DNA from: Prevotellaceae bacterium UBA6398 | Lineage (GTDB): Bacteria; Bacteroidota; Bacteroidia; Bacteroidales; Bacteroidaceae | NCBI GenBank assembly: GCA_002437495.1 | Contig: DJQA01000002.1 | Location: 226 to 39,776, forward strand | Direction: 5' to 3' | Length of the DNA stretch: 39,551 bases | In this document: one piece after another, positions 1 through 8,581 of the stretch | How the letters are laid out: each line of letters starts with the position of its first letter | How positions within the stretch are numbered: the first letter of the stretch is position 1 | The notes under the pieces: model-generated | Told to the model about the DNA's origin: nothing | Databases searched by the model: none | The model's input: only the letters and a program-made list of their open reading frames with translations | Position numbers and translations under genes: made by a program

Positions 1-24
1 AACTACATCAGACCTTTTTTTTCG
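1..24 (-). repeat. Dispersed intergenic repeat, copy 1 (cut by window edge)
   Basis: The first bases match, in reverse complement, the head of the repeat found at seven other sites (GAAAAAAGGTCTGATGTAG). Only the head is present because the window starts inside the copy. Confidence 0.7.
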
Positions 25-208
25 ACCGCCATAACGTTGTATAACGCATTAACTTACAAACCTTACCGTAAACCTCGCCACTGCAAGTAATTCAAGTACT
101 CAGCCGTCAATTAAAAACTCCGTTTCAACGGTATATTCATGTTAATACGCCTGTATGGCAAAGAATGGGCCTACTGAACCGACCTTTTTTTGACTAAGGG
201 AGACTTTT

Positions 209-249
209 AAAAAAATCATCCGCAACGCCTGTTCATGGGCATTGCGGAT
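209..249 (-). terminator. Rho-independent terminator after the acyltransferase gene
   Basis: On the minus strand a 12-bp stem with one mismatch (218-229 with 238-249, loop 230-237) is followed by seven T residues (A-run at 209-215). It lies about 75 bases past the stop codon of the acyltransferase gene and would end the rpmH/PASTA/rluD/ddl/acyltransferase group. The rest of 1-322 shows nothing further beyond repeat copy 1. Confidence 0.8.
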
Positions 250-322
250 TGGATTTACAAGCTATTTTGCATTTTACCGGACAGCAATAAAAACTTATGA
301 TTTTACCCTGCCCGGAGTTGTT

Positions 323-1480
323 TTACAGCGTCCCTAAAGCCTTAAAACGGTTCAGCGCGGGGTTGGCATACATTGTAAGGATGCGTTCGCGAAGAAAGGC
401 ACTGTCCTTATTAGGTAAGTCCACTTTGTCTATGCGCGATACTACGTATTCCTCAAATTTTGCTTTCTCCTCCCCTGTGTATTTAGATGCGAAACGCGAA
501 GTATTTCCCAGCAAATCGGCAGCTACGTAGTTTGAAGGATACAATCTGTAATGGCAGAATATTTCCCTGTCGATATGGCGGGCTATGGTTTCAAACATTT
601 CGCTTTTTTTCATGCCACGGTTGAGCGTAGAGAGCCAGGCGTCTATGCATGGTGCCGGTGAATAGTGCACCCTGCCCTTGTAACCATATATGCCTGTACG
701 CATATTAAGCAGGTCGTTCTCACGCGTCTTTACGTAATCGGGGATGTCGCGCTTCATCTGAAACTCCTCTGCCTTTAAATAGTCGCATGGGTCGTATTCG
801 TATGAAATGCTCAGCGGCACAATATGAAGCTCCATAAGCCTGTCGACAACGTCCCCTTCGCCGCCCATGGCCATCATTTTCAGAATGGAGTCCTGTGTGC
901 GGTCGTCGGAATCCTTTGCCCTTCCCTCGCGCTGCGCTATCCATATGTTTTCGTGCTTTTGGCTTATTGCGAAGTGCATGTAGCGGCTCAGCCGCGCAGA
1001 ACTTGCCAGCATCTCTCGCATGTGGAGCGAACGCTGAACTATGAACGACTTGTTAAGCCTCACAAGGCGGCGAATCCACGGGTAAATCAGCAGATTGTCG
1101 CCTATTGCTATTTCCACCGTACACGGAAAATGGTTTTCTATCAGTTTTTTTGAGAGAAAAGCCGGGTCAAGCACTATGTCGCGGTGATTTGACACGAATG
1201 TATAACGCCTATCCGGCTCTATGCAGCTGCAATCCATATCCACACCGTCTGTGCAATTGTCCTCCACCTTTTTCACCAGGTCGTAAACCAGCAGTTCCTG
1301 CACCTGTTGGTTGGTTTTACACGAGCGCAGTTTTGCGGCAATCAAGTTCACGTCGGCACCGGGGTACAGCTGTGCCACCACGGCCATGAACTGCGGGTCA
1401 GAGAGCAGGGCATCGTATGCGGTGGGAAGCTCTTCGGGGGTGTAGGGGCGTATTTCGTCAAATTCCTTTGGTATGACCAT
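323..1480 (-). CDS. Glycerol-3-phosphate/lysophosphatidate-type acyltransferase family protein
   Basis: 385 residues. It has an acyltransferase-like active-site block, SNHRDIVLD at about residues 97-105, where the PlsB/PlsC family has its His/Asp motif. A second block, QREGRAKDSDD at about 181-191, corresponds to the family's EGxRS substrate-binding motif. No signal peptide or obvious membrane helix is visible, so a cytoplasmic or peripheral-membrane enzyme is likely. In the family such proteins transfer acyl chains onto glycerol phosphate or related acceptors; the acceptor here is unknown. The His/Asp spacing departs slightly from the textbook HX4D. The ATG at 1480 begins 6 bases after the ddl stop, so the two are surely co-transcribed. 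It is the last gene before the terminator at 209-249. Confidence 0.75.
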   Translation of the reverse strand: MVIPKEFDEIRPYTPEELPTAYDALLSDPQFMAVVAQLYPGADVNLIAAKLRSCKTNQQVQELLVYDLVKKVEDNCTDGVDMDCSCIEPDRRYTFVSNHRDIVLDPAFLSKKLIENHFPCTVEIAIGDNLLIYPWIRRLVRLNKSFIVQRSLHMREMLASSARLSRYMHFAISQKHENIWIAQREGRAKDSDDRTQDSILKMMAMGGEGDVVDRLMELHIVPLSISYEYDPCDYLKAEEFQMKRDIPDYVKTRENDLLNMRTGIYGYKGRVHYSPAPCIDAWLSTLNRGMKKSEMFETIARHIDREIFCHYRLYPSNYVAADLLGNTSRFASKYTGEEKAKFEEYVVSRIDKVDLPNKDSAFLRERILTMYANPALNRFKALGTL

Positions 1481-1486
1481 AAGCCT

Positions 1487-2485
1487 TCAACAATTTTCCA
1501 GGCAATCCTCTATTATCTCGGCGAGCACACTTCCCACGTCTTTTCCGTCGGCCTTTATCTGCTGCGGTATGAAGCTCGTTGCCGTCATGCCGGGGGTCGT
1601 GTTTATTTCTAGCATATTAATCTTTTCATTGCCCTTTTCGCCTGTAAGTATATAGTCTATGCGTATAATTCCGCGGCAGCCGAGAAGTTCATAAATATTG
1701 AGTGTCTCTTTCTTTACACGCTCCGTAGTATCCGGTGAAAGACGGGCGGGGGTTATTTCGCTCACCTGTCCGTTATACTTTGCGTTGTAGTCGAAAAACT
1801 CATTCGAGGTTACAACCTCCGTAATGGGGAACACGCAGCTTGTCTTGCTTGTCTTATAGCATCCGCAGGTTATTTCTGTGCCTTTCATGAAAGCCTCCAC
1901 CATTACTTCGGGGCTTTCGGCCATGGCTTTCTGTATGGCTGGCTCGAGCTCGTCTGCCTCTTTGACCTTTGTTACACCAAAGCTGCTTCCGCCCGCATTG
2001 GGCTTAACAAAGCAAGGTAAGCCAAGCCTTTCAATAATCTGCTCGTTTGTATGGCGGCGCGCCTGGTTTTTACGCAACAGCACACTATCGGATATGTTCA
2101 CCCCCAACGAACGCAGAAATTGGTTTAGCGCATATTTGTTGAATGTCATGGCCTCTACAAGAACATCGCTCGTGGAATACGGCATACCTATCAAGTCGAA
2201 ATACCCTTCTATTATCCCGTTTTCACCGGGGGTGCCATGAATTGTGATGTATGCGAAATCGGGGCGTATTCGTTTGCCGCCGTCTGCAAACGAGAAGTCG
2301 TTGCGGTCGACCGGTGCGGACATACCATTGCCTAGGTGAGCGTTCCAGCCCGTTTTGCGCACCTCCACAATATAAGTGTCGTAAGGTTGGTTTTCAAGAA
2401 ACGACTTTATGCCTTGCGCACTGCGCATAGACACGTCATGCTCGGAGGAATCGCCTCCTGCCACAATTGCTATTATACGTTTCAT
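1487..2485 (-). CDS. ddl: D-alanine--D-alanine ligase
   Basis: 332 residues from the chosen ATG. ATP-grasp ligase that joins two D-alanines for the peptidoglycan stem peptide in the cytoplasm. The N-terminus (IIAIVAGGDSSEHDVS) is the usual Ddl opening. Downstream come the ATP-grasp lysine segment (CFVKPNAGGSSFGV), EAFMKGTEITCG, and the C-terminal metal and substrate site (LEINTTPGMTATS). An in-frame ATG 33 bases upstream (2518) would add 11 residues, but the ATG at 2485 places the family's conserved start directly at the N-terminus. It lies between the rluD-type gene and the acyltransferase gene, in an order common in Bacteroidetes. Confidence 0.93.
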   Translation of the reverse strand: MKRIIAIVAGGDSSEHDVSMRSAQGIKSFLENQPYDTYIVEVRKTGWNAHLGNGMSAPVDRNDFSFADGGKRIRPDFAYITIHGTPGENGIIEGYFDLIGMPYSTSDVLVEAMTFNKYALNQFLRSLGVNISDSVLLRKNQARRHTNEQIIERLGLPCFVKPNAGGSSFGVTKVKEADELEPAIQKAMAESPEVMVEAFMKGTEITCGCYKTSKTSCVFPITEVVTSNEFFDYNAKYNGQVSEITPARLSPDTTERVKKETLNIYELLGCRGIIRIDYILTGEKGNEKINMLEINTTPGMTATSFIPQQIKADGKDVGSVLAEIIEDCLENC

Positions 2486-2554
2486 ATAGTTTTTGTTTTT
2501 GCGCGGACTGTAAGCCATTATACTCCCGCGCTGTTTTTTATTTCATTTCATGTT

Positions 2555-3640
2555 TTATCTTGTTGAAGCCTCCGAAAACTTTTCCCATTTATCTATGAGT
2601 GCCTTTAGGTCTTCGGGCATCGGGGCGGCGAAATCCATTTCCTTTTTAAGCGTTGGGTGGAAAAAGCCGAGAGTGGCGGCGTGCAGGGCCTGACGCGGGC
2701 ATAGCGAAAAACAATTCGTCACAAACTGCCTGTAGCTACCCGAACTTTTTCCACGCATTATCTGCGCCCCGCCGTAACGCTCGTCGTTGAAAAGCGGGTG
2801 GCCTATATGTGCGAAGTGTGCGCGTATTTGGTGGGTTCGTCCCGTTTCCAAACGGCACTCCACAAATGTGGTGTAGCCAAATCGCTTAATAACCCTGTAG
2901 TGTGTAACCGCAGTTTTACCTATGCCGCTTCCCGGCGGAAACACACACATCTGCAGGCGGTTTTTGGGGTTGCGCGCAATGTTCCCCTCTATTGTTCCCT
3001 CGTCGTTTCCAGGGTCGCCCCATACAAGAGCCTCGTAACGGCGGCGGGTTGTTTTGTTGAAAAACTGCACTCCGAGACTTGTCTTCGCCTCCGGCGTTTT
3101 AGCCACAACCAAAAGTCCTGAAGTGTCCTTGTCTATTCGGTGTACAAGTCCCACGGCAGGGTCATTTGGGTCATAGCCGGGATCGTCTTTTAAATGCCAC
3201 GCTATTGCGTTTACCAATGTGCCGGTGTAGTTTCCGTGTCCCGGGTGAACCACCATTCCCGCGGGTTTGTTGACCACTATCACATCGTTGTCTTCGTAAA
3301 CAATGTCGAGCGGTATATCCTCCGGCTCTATGGTGTTGTCATAGTGTGGTCGGTTAAGCAGAAGTGTTACCACATCGCCCGGTTTCACTCTGTAATTGCT
3401 CTTAACGGGGCGGTCGTTCACATGCACGAATCCCGCTTTCGCCGCAAGTTGTATGCGATTTCGCGAAGTGCCCGGCAGGTGCACAAAAAGAAACTTGTCT
3501 ATTCTCAGAAGCTGTTGCCCCTTGTCGGCTACCATTCTGAAATGCTCGTACAGCTGCCCGTTTTCGTCTCCGTCGTCATCTATGGCGTCATCGCCGTCAT
3601 AGGCATCGCGCACATTATTCAGCCAAATCTCCTCCTTCAT
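2555..3640 (-). CDS. RluA/RluD-family 23S rRNA pseudouridine synthase
   Basis: About 361 residues. The catalytic motif HRIDKDTSGLLVVAK, with the nucleophilic aspartate, identifies the RluA/RluC/RluD family, which isomerises uridines in rRNA. An S4 RNA-binding domain precedes it (LRIDKFLFVHLPGTSRNRI onward), as in RluD, and the C-terminal part has the usual RTHQIRAHFAHIGHPLFND block. The first ATG is at 3640. An in-frame TTG at 3655 exists, but ATG is preferred. The start overlaps the end of the PASTA gene, indicating translational coupling. The N-terminal 30 or so residues are unusually acidic (DGDDAIDDDGDENG). Confidence 0.9.
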   Translation of the reverse strand: MKEEIWLNNVRDAYDGDDAIDDDGDENGQLYEHFRMVADKGQQLLRIDKFLFVHLPGTSRNRIQLAAKAGFVHVNDRPVKSNYRVKPGDVVTLLLNRPHYDNTIEPEDIPLDIVYEDNDVIVVNKPAGMVVHPGHGNYTGTLVNAIAWHLKDDPGYDPNDPAVGLVHRIDKDTSGLLVVAKTPEAKTSLGVQFFNKTTRRRYEALVWGDPGNDEGTIEGNIARNPKNRLQMCVFPPGSGIGKTAVTHYRVIKRFGYTTFVECRLETGRTHQIRAHFAHIGHPLFNDERYGGAQIMRGKSSGSYRQFVTNCFSLCPRQALHAATLGFFHPTLKKEMDFAAPMPEDLKALIDKWEKFSEASTR

Positions 3641-4274
3641 TCGAATTGCCGTCAAAATTTATATCCTCCCCGTATTCCCAATCCGTATATAGCGAGTCCG
3701 TTTCGTCCATGCTTTCGTCGGTAAGTCCGTTTCCCACAACTATTGTAAGCACGGATGTAACCGACACCCTTGTTCCCGCAACAACGTTCTTGCCGTTGCT
3801 TTTAACGCCATACACCCATTCTTTTTCACCGTTTATGTATTCCGGGGGTGTGAGTTTGAAGCCGAGTGCCTCAAGGCGCGATTGCGCCTCTCGCAGGGAG
3901 CTGTTGTCGGCAAGGTCGGGCATTACTATTGTTGGCGGCGATGCTGCGTTAAGCGTCAACTGCACTTCCCTGCCGGCCTTTACCTTTGCTCCGGCCTCCA
4001 CGTCCTGGTCGAGCACCGTGCCCGCCGCCATACGCGGCACATATCCCGAATCGCTCACCACGCACACCAACCCGGCGGCTTCGAGCTTTTTCTGCGCCTC
4101 GCCATAAGAAAGTCCTTTGAGCGATGGCACCGTTATCTCCTCGCCATGGCGCGAATATATGTCCAGCCCCTTGAACGTGAGAATGGTTATCAACGCCACA
4201 ACCACGACCATTGCCAGCAGGTTTCCCCATAGGTAACGGCTTGTAAGACGGGAGAACAGTTCCTTGAGTGTCAT
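3615..4274 (-). CDS. PASTA-domain membrane protein
   Basis: 219 residues. A short cytoplasmic N-terminus is followed by one membrane helix (roughly residues 17-36, NLLAMVVVVALITILTF). Two PASTA modules follow outside the membrane (EITVPSLKGLSYGEAQKKL and IVMPDLADNSSLREAQSRL), with an acidic C-terminal tail. PASTA modules bind peptidoglycan fragments or beta-lactams in kinases and penicillin-binding proteins. Here no kinase or transpeptidase domain is attached, which is the usual Bacteroidetes form. The ATG at 4274 is chosen because it leaves a short lead-in before the helix. It sits between rpmH and the rluD-type gene. Confidence 0.85.
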   Translation of the reverse strand: MTLKELFSRLTSRYLWGNLLAMVVVVALITILTFKGLDIYSRHGEEITVPSLKGLSYGEAQKKLEAAGLVCVVSDSGYVPRMAAGTVLDQDVEAGAKVKAGREVQLTLNAASPPTIVMPDLADNSSLREAQSRLEALGFKLTPPEYINGEKEWVYGVKSNGKNVVAGTRVSVTSVLTIVVGNGLTDESMDETDSLYTDWEYGEDINFDGNSNEGGDLAE

Positions 4275-4407
4275 ACTTTGGAGGTGCAAGTTTCTTGGCT
4301 GCCCATATGTGCCGGCCAAGGCTTAAAACACAAAAGAAGCAAAGGCTTGAGTTCCCAAACCCCCACTTCTCCTTAGTTGTTGTTATTGCGGATGAAGTCC
4401 GGAACGC

Positions 4408-4566
4408 TTATTTCTTTCCGTGAACTTCGTCAGAAACCGTAAGTTTCTTGCGTCCTTTTGCACGGCGCGAAGCCAGCACGCGCCTGCCGTTTGCGGTCTG
4501 CATACGGCTGCGGAAGCCGTGCTTGTTCTTTCTCTTTCGGTTGTGAGGTTGATATGTACGTTTCAT
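4408..4566 (-). CDS. rpmH: 50S ribosomal protein L34
   Basis: A 52-residue, very basic protein read from the reverse strand: MKRTYQPHNRKRKNKHGF, then RMQTANGRRVLASRRAKGRK. This is the complete conserved L34 sequence, a component of the large ribosomal subunit. Its C-terminal extension (LTVSDEVHGKK) is a few residues longer than the E. coli form. It is divergent from efp, and a strong promoter box lies upstream at 4630-4638. The PASTA gene starts 134 bases downstream with no clear terminator between, so partial read-through is possible. Confidence 0.97.
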   Translation of the reverse strand: MKRTYQPHNRKRKNKHGFRSRMQTANGRRVLASRRAKGRKKLTVSDEVHGKK

Positions 4567-4629
4567 TGCCTTATGTATTTTATTTTAATTCTGAGTTCAC
4601 GCGCCACACCAAAGGCGCACTTTCGGGCT

Positions 4630-4661
4630 GCAAATTTAGGGATTTTTTTCTTTCCGCCCAA
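4630..4661 (-). promoter_or_regulatory. Predicted rpmH promoter (Bacteroidetes type)
   Basis: On the minus strand TAAATTTGC (4630-4638) matches the Bacteroidetes -7 box TAnnTTTGC. A TTG at 4659-4661 lies 20 bases upstream, where the -33 element is expected. The leader to the rpmH ATG would be about 60 bases. Confidence 0.7.
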
Positions 4662-4733
4662 GGCGCACGCAACAATATTGTCGTTACAGCACTTTTTTTC
4701 GCATGTCCGGCCGCATAATATACAAGAAAATCA

Positions 4734-4742
4734 TAACTTTGC
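4734..4742 (+). promoter_or_regulatory. Predicted efp promoter -7 box
   Basis: TAACTTTGC matches TAnnTTTGC and lies about 70 bases upstream of the efp ATG, divergent from the rpmH promoter. No clear -33 TTTG is seen. Confidence 0.55.
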
Positions 4743-4813
4743 AACGTTTTTCGCAAGTCAGCCCCCTTTTCGGGCATCTTGCAGCAGAATACAACAAACA
4801 GAACATATAAATC

Positions 4814-5377
4814 ATGATCAAATCACAAGACATCAAAAAGGGCACCTGCATCCGCATGGACGGTAAGCTCTATTTTTGCATTGATTTCCTGCACGTGAAG
4901 CCGGGAAAGGGCAACACAATAATGCGCACCACACTGAAGGACGTTGTTTCGGGGCGTGTGATTGAAAAGCGCTTCAACATAGGCGAAGCCCTTGAGGACG
5001 TGAGGGTGGAACGCCGTCCGTACCAGTTTTCATACGCCGATGGTGACCAGTATCACTTTCTGAACCAGGAAACTTGGGACGATGTTGTAATAGAGCGCGC
5101 GCTGATAACGGGCGTTGACTTCATGAAAGAGGGTGATGTTGTTGATGTTGTAAGCGATGCCTCAACCGAAACGATTCTCTACGCAGAAATGCCCGTTAAA
5201 ACCGTGTTGAAAATAACCTACACCGAACCCGGACTTAAAGGCGACACTGCCACAAACGCAACAAAGCCTGCAACAGTGGAGACGGGTGCGACGGTGCGCG
5301 TACCGCTTTTCATTAACGAGGGCGAACTGATAGAGGTTGATACACGCGACGGCTCATATGTTAACCGCGTGAAATAA
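4814..5377 (+). CDS. efp: Translation elongation factor P
   Basis: 187 residues, full length. EF-P enters the ribosomal E site and relieves stalling at polyproline stretches. The three-domain layout is intact, and the tip loop HVKPGKGNT carries the lysine (K32) that corresponds to the modified residue of E. coli EF-P. The C-terminus ends with the family signature around VRVPLFINEGELIEVDTRDGSYVNR. No modification genes are seen nearby. It is transcribed away from rpmH and ends at a strong terminator. Confidence 0.97.
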   Translation: MIKSQDIKKGTCIRMDGKLYFCIDFLHVKPGKGNTIMRTTLKDVVSGRVIEKRFNIGEALEDVRVERRPYQFSYADGDQYHFLNQETWDDVVIERALITGVDFMKEGDVVDVVSDASTETILYAEMPVKTVLKITYTEPGLKGDTATNATKPATVETGATVRVPLFINEGELIEVDTRDGSYVNRVK

Positions 5378-5410
5378 CTGTAGACCGCAAAATTTCTTTT
5401 CATAAGCTTT

Positions 5411-5447
5411 CCCCGCTTTCTCATTGCAGAGGCGGGGATTTTTTTTG
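5411..5447 (+). terminator. Rho-independent terminator of efp
   Basis: A GC-rich stem, CCCCGC (5411-5416) with GCGGGG (5432-5437), is followed by ATTTTTTTT. It lies about 35 bases after the efp stop. Confidence 0.85.
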
Positions 5448-5551
5448 CTCGACGACAAATCCCGAAAAGCGCACAACCAACTAACAAACAACTATTTGGC
5501 ATTGATTTTACGATTATATATATCTTACAGCACCCAATAGAGTTTGCAAGA

Positions 5552-5650
5552 GAAAAAAGGTCTGATGTGGTTTTTTCTATGTCCGATGTTTTTTATTCTA
5601 CATAGGACGTAGTTTTTTCTACATAGGACGTAGTTTTTTCCATGTCCCAC
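5552..5650 (+). repeat. Dispersed intergenic repeat, copy 2
   Basis: Starts with the head GAAAAAAGGTCTGATGTGG and continues as five units of about 21 bases, two of which are identical (CTACATAGGACGTAGTTTTTT). It ends at CATGTCCCA and lies between the convergent efp and AraC genes, 24 bases from the AraC stop. Confidence 0.85.
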
Positions 5651-5673
5651 GAAGATTTAGGCCACACTGTTTC

Positions 5674-6504
5674 CTAATAGTTTTCCTTTGCCCAGCGTGC
5701 GGGCGTAATACCCTTTGTACGTTTGAATATGCGTATGAAGTAAACCATGCTGTTAAATCCGCTTTCACGGCACACGTCATGCATCGTCATACCGCCTTTC
5801 TTCATCAAGGCACAGGCTTTCTCCACTTTCCTTGCGTTAATGAAATCCACAAAGTTTGTACCATAGTTTTTCTTAAAAAAGTTGCAGAACGTTGTGGGCT
5901 GCATGCCAAGCAGTTCCGCCGCCTTTTCGGCATTTACCAGGCCTATGGGAGTTGCGGCTACATAGCTGTCAATTTCTCTGCATCTGCGCTCTTCTGTAGC
6001 CTTATACCCCGTAATCCCCGCCACCAATGGGTTTCGCGCCGATGCAATGCGCGCAAGTATCTCCACAAGACTTGCAGCCCTCATGCTGCCGCCTTCGTTT
6101 TCCATGCTTGCCATTATTCTGCCCACCCCGAGCGACACCGTTCTCTTGAAAGTCCACGCCTTGGAATGGCCGGCAAACATTTCGGGCATATAGCCAAACT
6201 CGGGAAAAACCGCCGCAAGCCCCGACAAAATTCCGGATGGGAAATTAACACATATAAGGCACTTCTTTTCCGCCCCAATATCATTGCTATTACCGAAACG
6301 CCACCCGTGTGGCATATCGGGCGGTATAAGGAATAGCTCGCCCCCGCTGAAGGGCGAAACCACGCCGCCTGTCTCGCGCTCGCCCTCACCGTGGGCCACG
6401 AAAGTCAGCTCCCACGACTTATGAGTATGAAGGTGCAAAGCCTCATCGTTGTACACACTCACTTTGCTGTATGAAAAACTTTGCCCGTAATTATATTGCG
6501 TCAT
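5674..6504 (-). CDS. AraC-family transcriptional regulator
   Basis: 276 residues. The N-terminal part (about 1-150) looks like a cupin-type sensory domain: HLHTHKSWELTFVAHGEGE, then GGELFLIPPDMPHGW. The C-terminal 100 residues form the double helix-turn-helix of AraC proteins, ending with the diagnostic GFNSMVYFIRIFKRTKGITPARW. Such proteins bind DNA in response to a small ligand, often a sugar in this phylum. It is the last gene of a compact minus-strand operon, 9 bases after the esterase gene. It may therefore control the glycosyltransferase/esterase genes or an unlinked target. The ligand cannot be predicted. Confidence 0.9.
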   Translation of the reverse strand: MTQYNYGQSFSYSKVSVYNDEALHLHTHKSWELTFVAHGEGERETGGVVSPFSGGELFLIPPDMPHGWRFGNSNDIGAEKKCLICVNFPSGILSGLAAVFPEFGYMPEMFAGHSKAWTFKRTVSLGVGRIMASMENEGGSMRAASLVEILARIASARNPLVAGITGYKATEERRCREIDSYVAATPIGLVNAEKAAELLGMQPTTFCNFFKKNYGTNFVDFINARKVEKACALMKKGGMTMHDVCRESGFNSMVYFIRIFKRTKGITPARWAKENY

Positions 6505-6513
6505 GGTTTCATA

Positions 6514-7392
6514 CTACTTGACATATTTTTTGAAGAACCGCCATATTTCCTCGCCTGTGTCAATATCGCCGTTGTGCCAACAATGCGGTGCGCCAACCAC
6601 CTCGTAAAGCCACACATCGTTGCCGCCTTTGCCTCCGCTGTAAAAATGGCGTATCACATAATGCCCGCTGCCCGAATCCTTGCTTCTTACGGTATCGCTA
6701 TTCTCTGTGTGGCATCCGTTACGCGCCACCCAGTAGTTAACCGCCATGGGAACGGAAAGATATGCTCCCCACCCACCTTTTCCAAGAGGGTCGCCCTTCC
6801 ATTCCGAAACGCGATCCTCCGTTCCGTGAATCTCAAACAGCGGCACCGGATGGGGATTTGTCATGGCATACTTTTGGTAAAACCATGTGAACGTCAATCC
6901 CGCAACCGAGGCAAGAGCCTTAAAAGTTTTCTGCCCTTCAAAAGCTGCAAGATAACATATATCTCCCCCATTTGACATGCCGGTAAGAAAGGCATTCTCC
7001 CTACTCAAACCGTATTCCCTCTGCACATGACGCGTAATTTCGCACAGCATTTTCACGTCATCCACGTTCATTCCCTTTTGATTGGGATAGCCAACATTGA
7101 AGCCCGCATATCCTTTGGGATCTTTAAGCCCTTGAGGATAAAGCACGGCAAAGCCCTCTCTTTCGGCCACAGGGTCGAGATCGAAATGCTTGGGGTTTGC
7201 AGTTCCGCCATATCCGTGCACGCAAGTTACTATAGGCGCACCGGCACGCAGTTCAGTTGGCAGAAAAAGAACTCCGGTGCGCACTTTCCCGCCAATCCTC
7301 TGCTTTATGTCAACATATCGTCCGGCAACGGCCGTAAAGTCCGAAATTATTGCGGTTGACAAAAAAATCAGTATAAATGCAAATCGTTTCAT
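6514..7392 (-). CDS. Secreted alpha/beta-hydrolase, PHB-depolymerase/feruloyl-esterase-like
   Basis: About 292 residues with an N-terminal signal peptide (MKRFAFILIFLSTAIISDF to AVAG). The fold is that of LpqC/esterase-PHB family proteins. The oxyanion region is CVHGYGGT, the nucleophile elbow is GMSNGG (Ser about 140), the acid is in HGTEDR (Asp about 193), and the histidine is in GAPHCWHN (about 270). Members hydrolyse esters such as polyhydroxybutyrate oligomers or feruloylated and acetylated polysaccharides. In a Bacteroidales context a carbohydrate ester is more likely than PHB, but this is inference. An ATG 6 bases upstream is also possible. It sits 15 bases after the glycosyltransferase gene. 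Confidence 0.8.
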   Translation of the reverse strand: MKRFAFILIFLSTAIISDFTAVAGRYVDIKQRIGGKVRTGVLFLPTELRAGAPIVTCVHGYGGTANPKHFDLDPVAEREGFAVLYPQGLKDPKGYAGFNVGYPNQKGMNVDDVKMLCEITRHVQREYGLSRENAFLTGMSNGGDICYLAAFEGQKTFKALASVAGLTFTWFYQKYAMTNPHPVPLFEIHGTEDRVSEWKGDPLGKGGWGAYLSVPMAVNYWVARNGCHTENSDTVRSKDSGSGHYVIRHFYSGGKGGNDVWLYEVVGAPHCWHNGDIDTGEEIWRFFKKYVK

Positions 7393-7407
7393 GTTCATAC
7401 CGCGTTG

Positions 7408-8577
7408 CTATACGTGTCTTCTCAAATCGCGTCCGTGCAGTATTGCCCTCAATTTCCAAAAAGGGTAAACCATCGGACGCACCGCCTCATACCACCAAAG
7501 CGAGAACACATAGTTTCTCTCGCCCACTGCAGATGTGGCGCGCCACATCTGCAGTGTGTCGGCCACCGTAAGCAGAACGGCGGCGAGCACCGCAGCCGCC
7601 GCTGCCAATACATGACCCGATATAAAAGACACCGCCGCAACCAAAATCCAACCTATAAGCCAAAGGAAATGCCCCAAGTTTGAAAGTTTCATGGCCAGCA
7701 CAGCCGCATTACCATTTCGCGGCGAACGCATAAGCGAAGCCGAGCGCGACAACTTTGCGCTGCGCCACGCAAGGCGCATATTTGCTGAATATTCGCGCAC
7801 AATGGCCACCGGAGCACAGCAAACCGCCGTATTTCCCCTTGATGCCATTGCATCCACAAGTAAATCGTCATCTCCGAAAAGGCAGTCAAGCGAATCCGCA
7901 TAGCCGTCGCGTTCCAAAAACGCCGAACGCCTGAACGCCAAATTTCCACCATCGCCGCCGCACGCCCTTTTGCGCGCCGAAAGAAACCACATCATATTAT
8001 ATTGCATGCGCTCATATACTGCCCTGCCCGCCGCAAACGTTCCGTTGTCGGCATAGTTTGCATAGCCGAGCACTATATCGGTTCCATCCTCAAAGCGCGA
8101 CGACATGGCTTTAAGCCACAGGTCTGTAACCGGGGCGCATCCGGGGCGCGTCATCACTATCCACTCGTTACGCGCAGCCTTAACGCCAAGCGATACGGCG
8201 AGCTTTGCATGACTCACGTAGCGTGCCGTTGTCGGCACGAAAGTGTGGCGCAAGTTCGGGTAGCGGTTCTCCATGCGCTTCAGCACATCGGGCGTGGAAT
8301 CGTCCGAGCAGTCGTCAACAACAACCACTTCGAGCTTCACTCCCCTCTGCTCCATTATTTTCGGCAAATTGCTTTCGAGCAAACCTCCTTCGTTATGGCA
8401 GCAAATCACCACCGTAACGGCTTTTTCCTCATCTTTCTTCAGTACATCATGTGTAGCTTTTGATATTGCCGAATAAAGTTTGAGTTTAAACAGCAAAAAC
8501 GCCGCCAAACCTAAAGCGGCGCATACACCACCCGCTATTATTATAATATACATATATTCATGGGCATTGCCTGCCAT
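7408..8577 (-). CDS. Family 2 glycosyltransferase, membrane-anchored
   Basis: 389 residues from the ATG at 8577, which lies 4 bases after the trmH-like stop; an earlier in-frame start would overlap that gene. An N-terminal membrane helix (about 9-30) precedes a GT-A domain: VTVVICCHNEG opening, nucleotide-binding DDCSDD at 88-93, then a GDDDLL acceptor-side motif and a weak QxxRW equivalent (MRLAWRSAK). A C-terminal hydrophobic region (FLWLIGWILVAAVSFI onward) probably makes two more helices. It probably transfers a sugar from a nucleotide sugar to a lipid or surface polymer on the cytoplasmic face. The 3' end contains a perfect 32-bp palindrome at 7525-7556. Confidence 0.85.
   Translation of the reverse strand: MAGNAHEYMYIIIIAGGVCAALGLAAFLLFKLKLYSAISKATHDVLKKDEEKAVTVVICCHNEGGLLESNLPKIMEQRGVKLEVVVVDDCSDDSTPDVLKRMENRYPNLRHTFVPTTARYVSHAKLAVSLGVKAARNEWIVMTRPGCAPVTDLWLKAMSSRFEDGTDIVLGYANYADNGTFAAGRAVYERMQYNMMWFLSARKRACGGDGGNLAFRRSAFLERDGYADSLDCLFGDDDLLVDAMASRGNTAVCCAPVAIVREYSANMRLAWRSAKLSRSASLMRSPRNGNAAVLAMKLSNLGHFLWLIGWILVAAVSFISGHVLAAAAAVLAAVLLTVADTLQMWRATSAVGERNYVFSLWWYEAVRPMVYPFWKLRAILHGRDLRRHV
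7525..7556. repeat. Perfect 32-bp palindrome inside the glycosyltransferase gene
   Basis: The half-site CACTGCAGATGTGGCG (7525-7540) is followed immediately by its exact reverse complement (7541-7556), with no spacer. Because it is a palindrome, both strands read the same: the codons give LQMWRATSAV in the glycosyltransferase and the same peptide in the corresponding opposite-strand frame. Confidence 0.95.
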
Positions 8578-8581
8578 ATTT

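Noticed and set aside
5552..5650. CRISPR-like look of the repeat units
   Set aside because: The units are 20-22 bases, contiguous, with no unique spacers of constant length, and no cas genes are present. The same block recurs at many sites.
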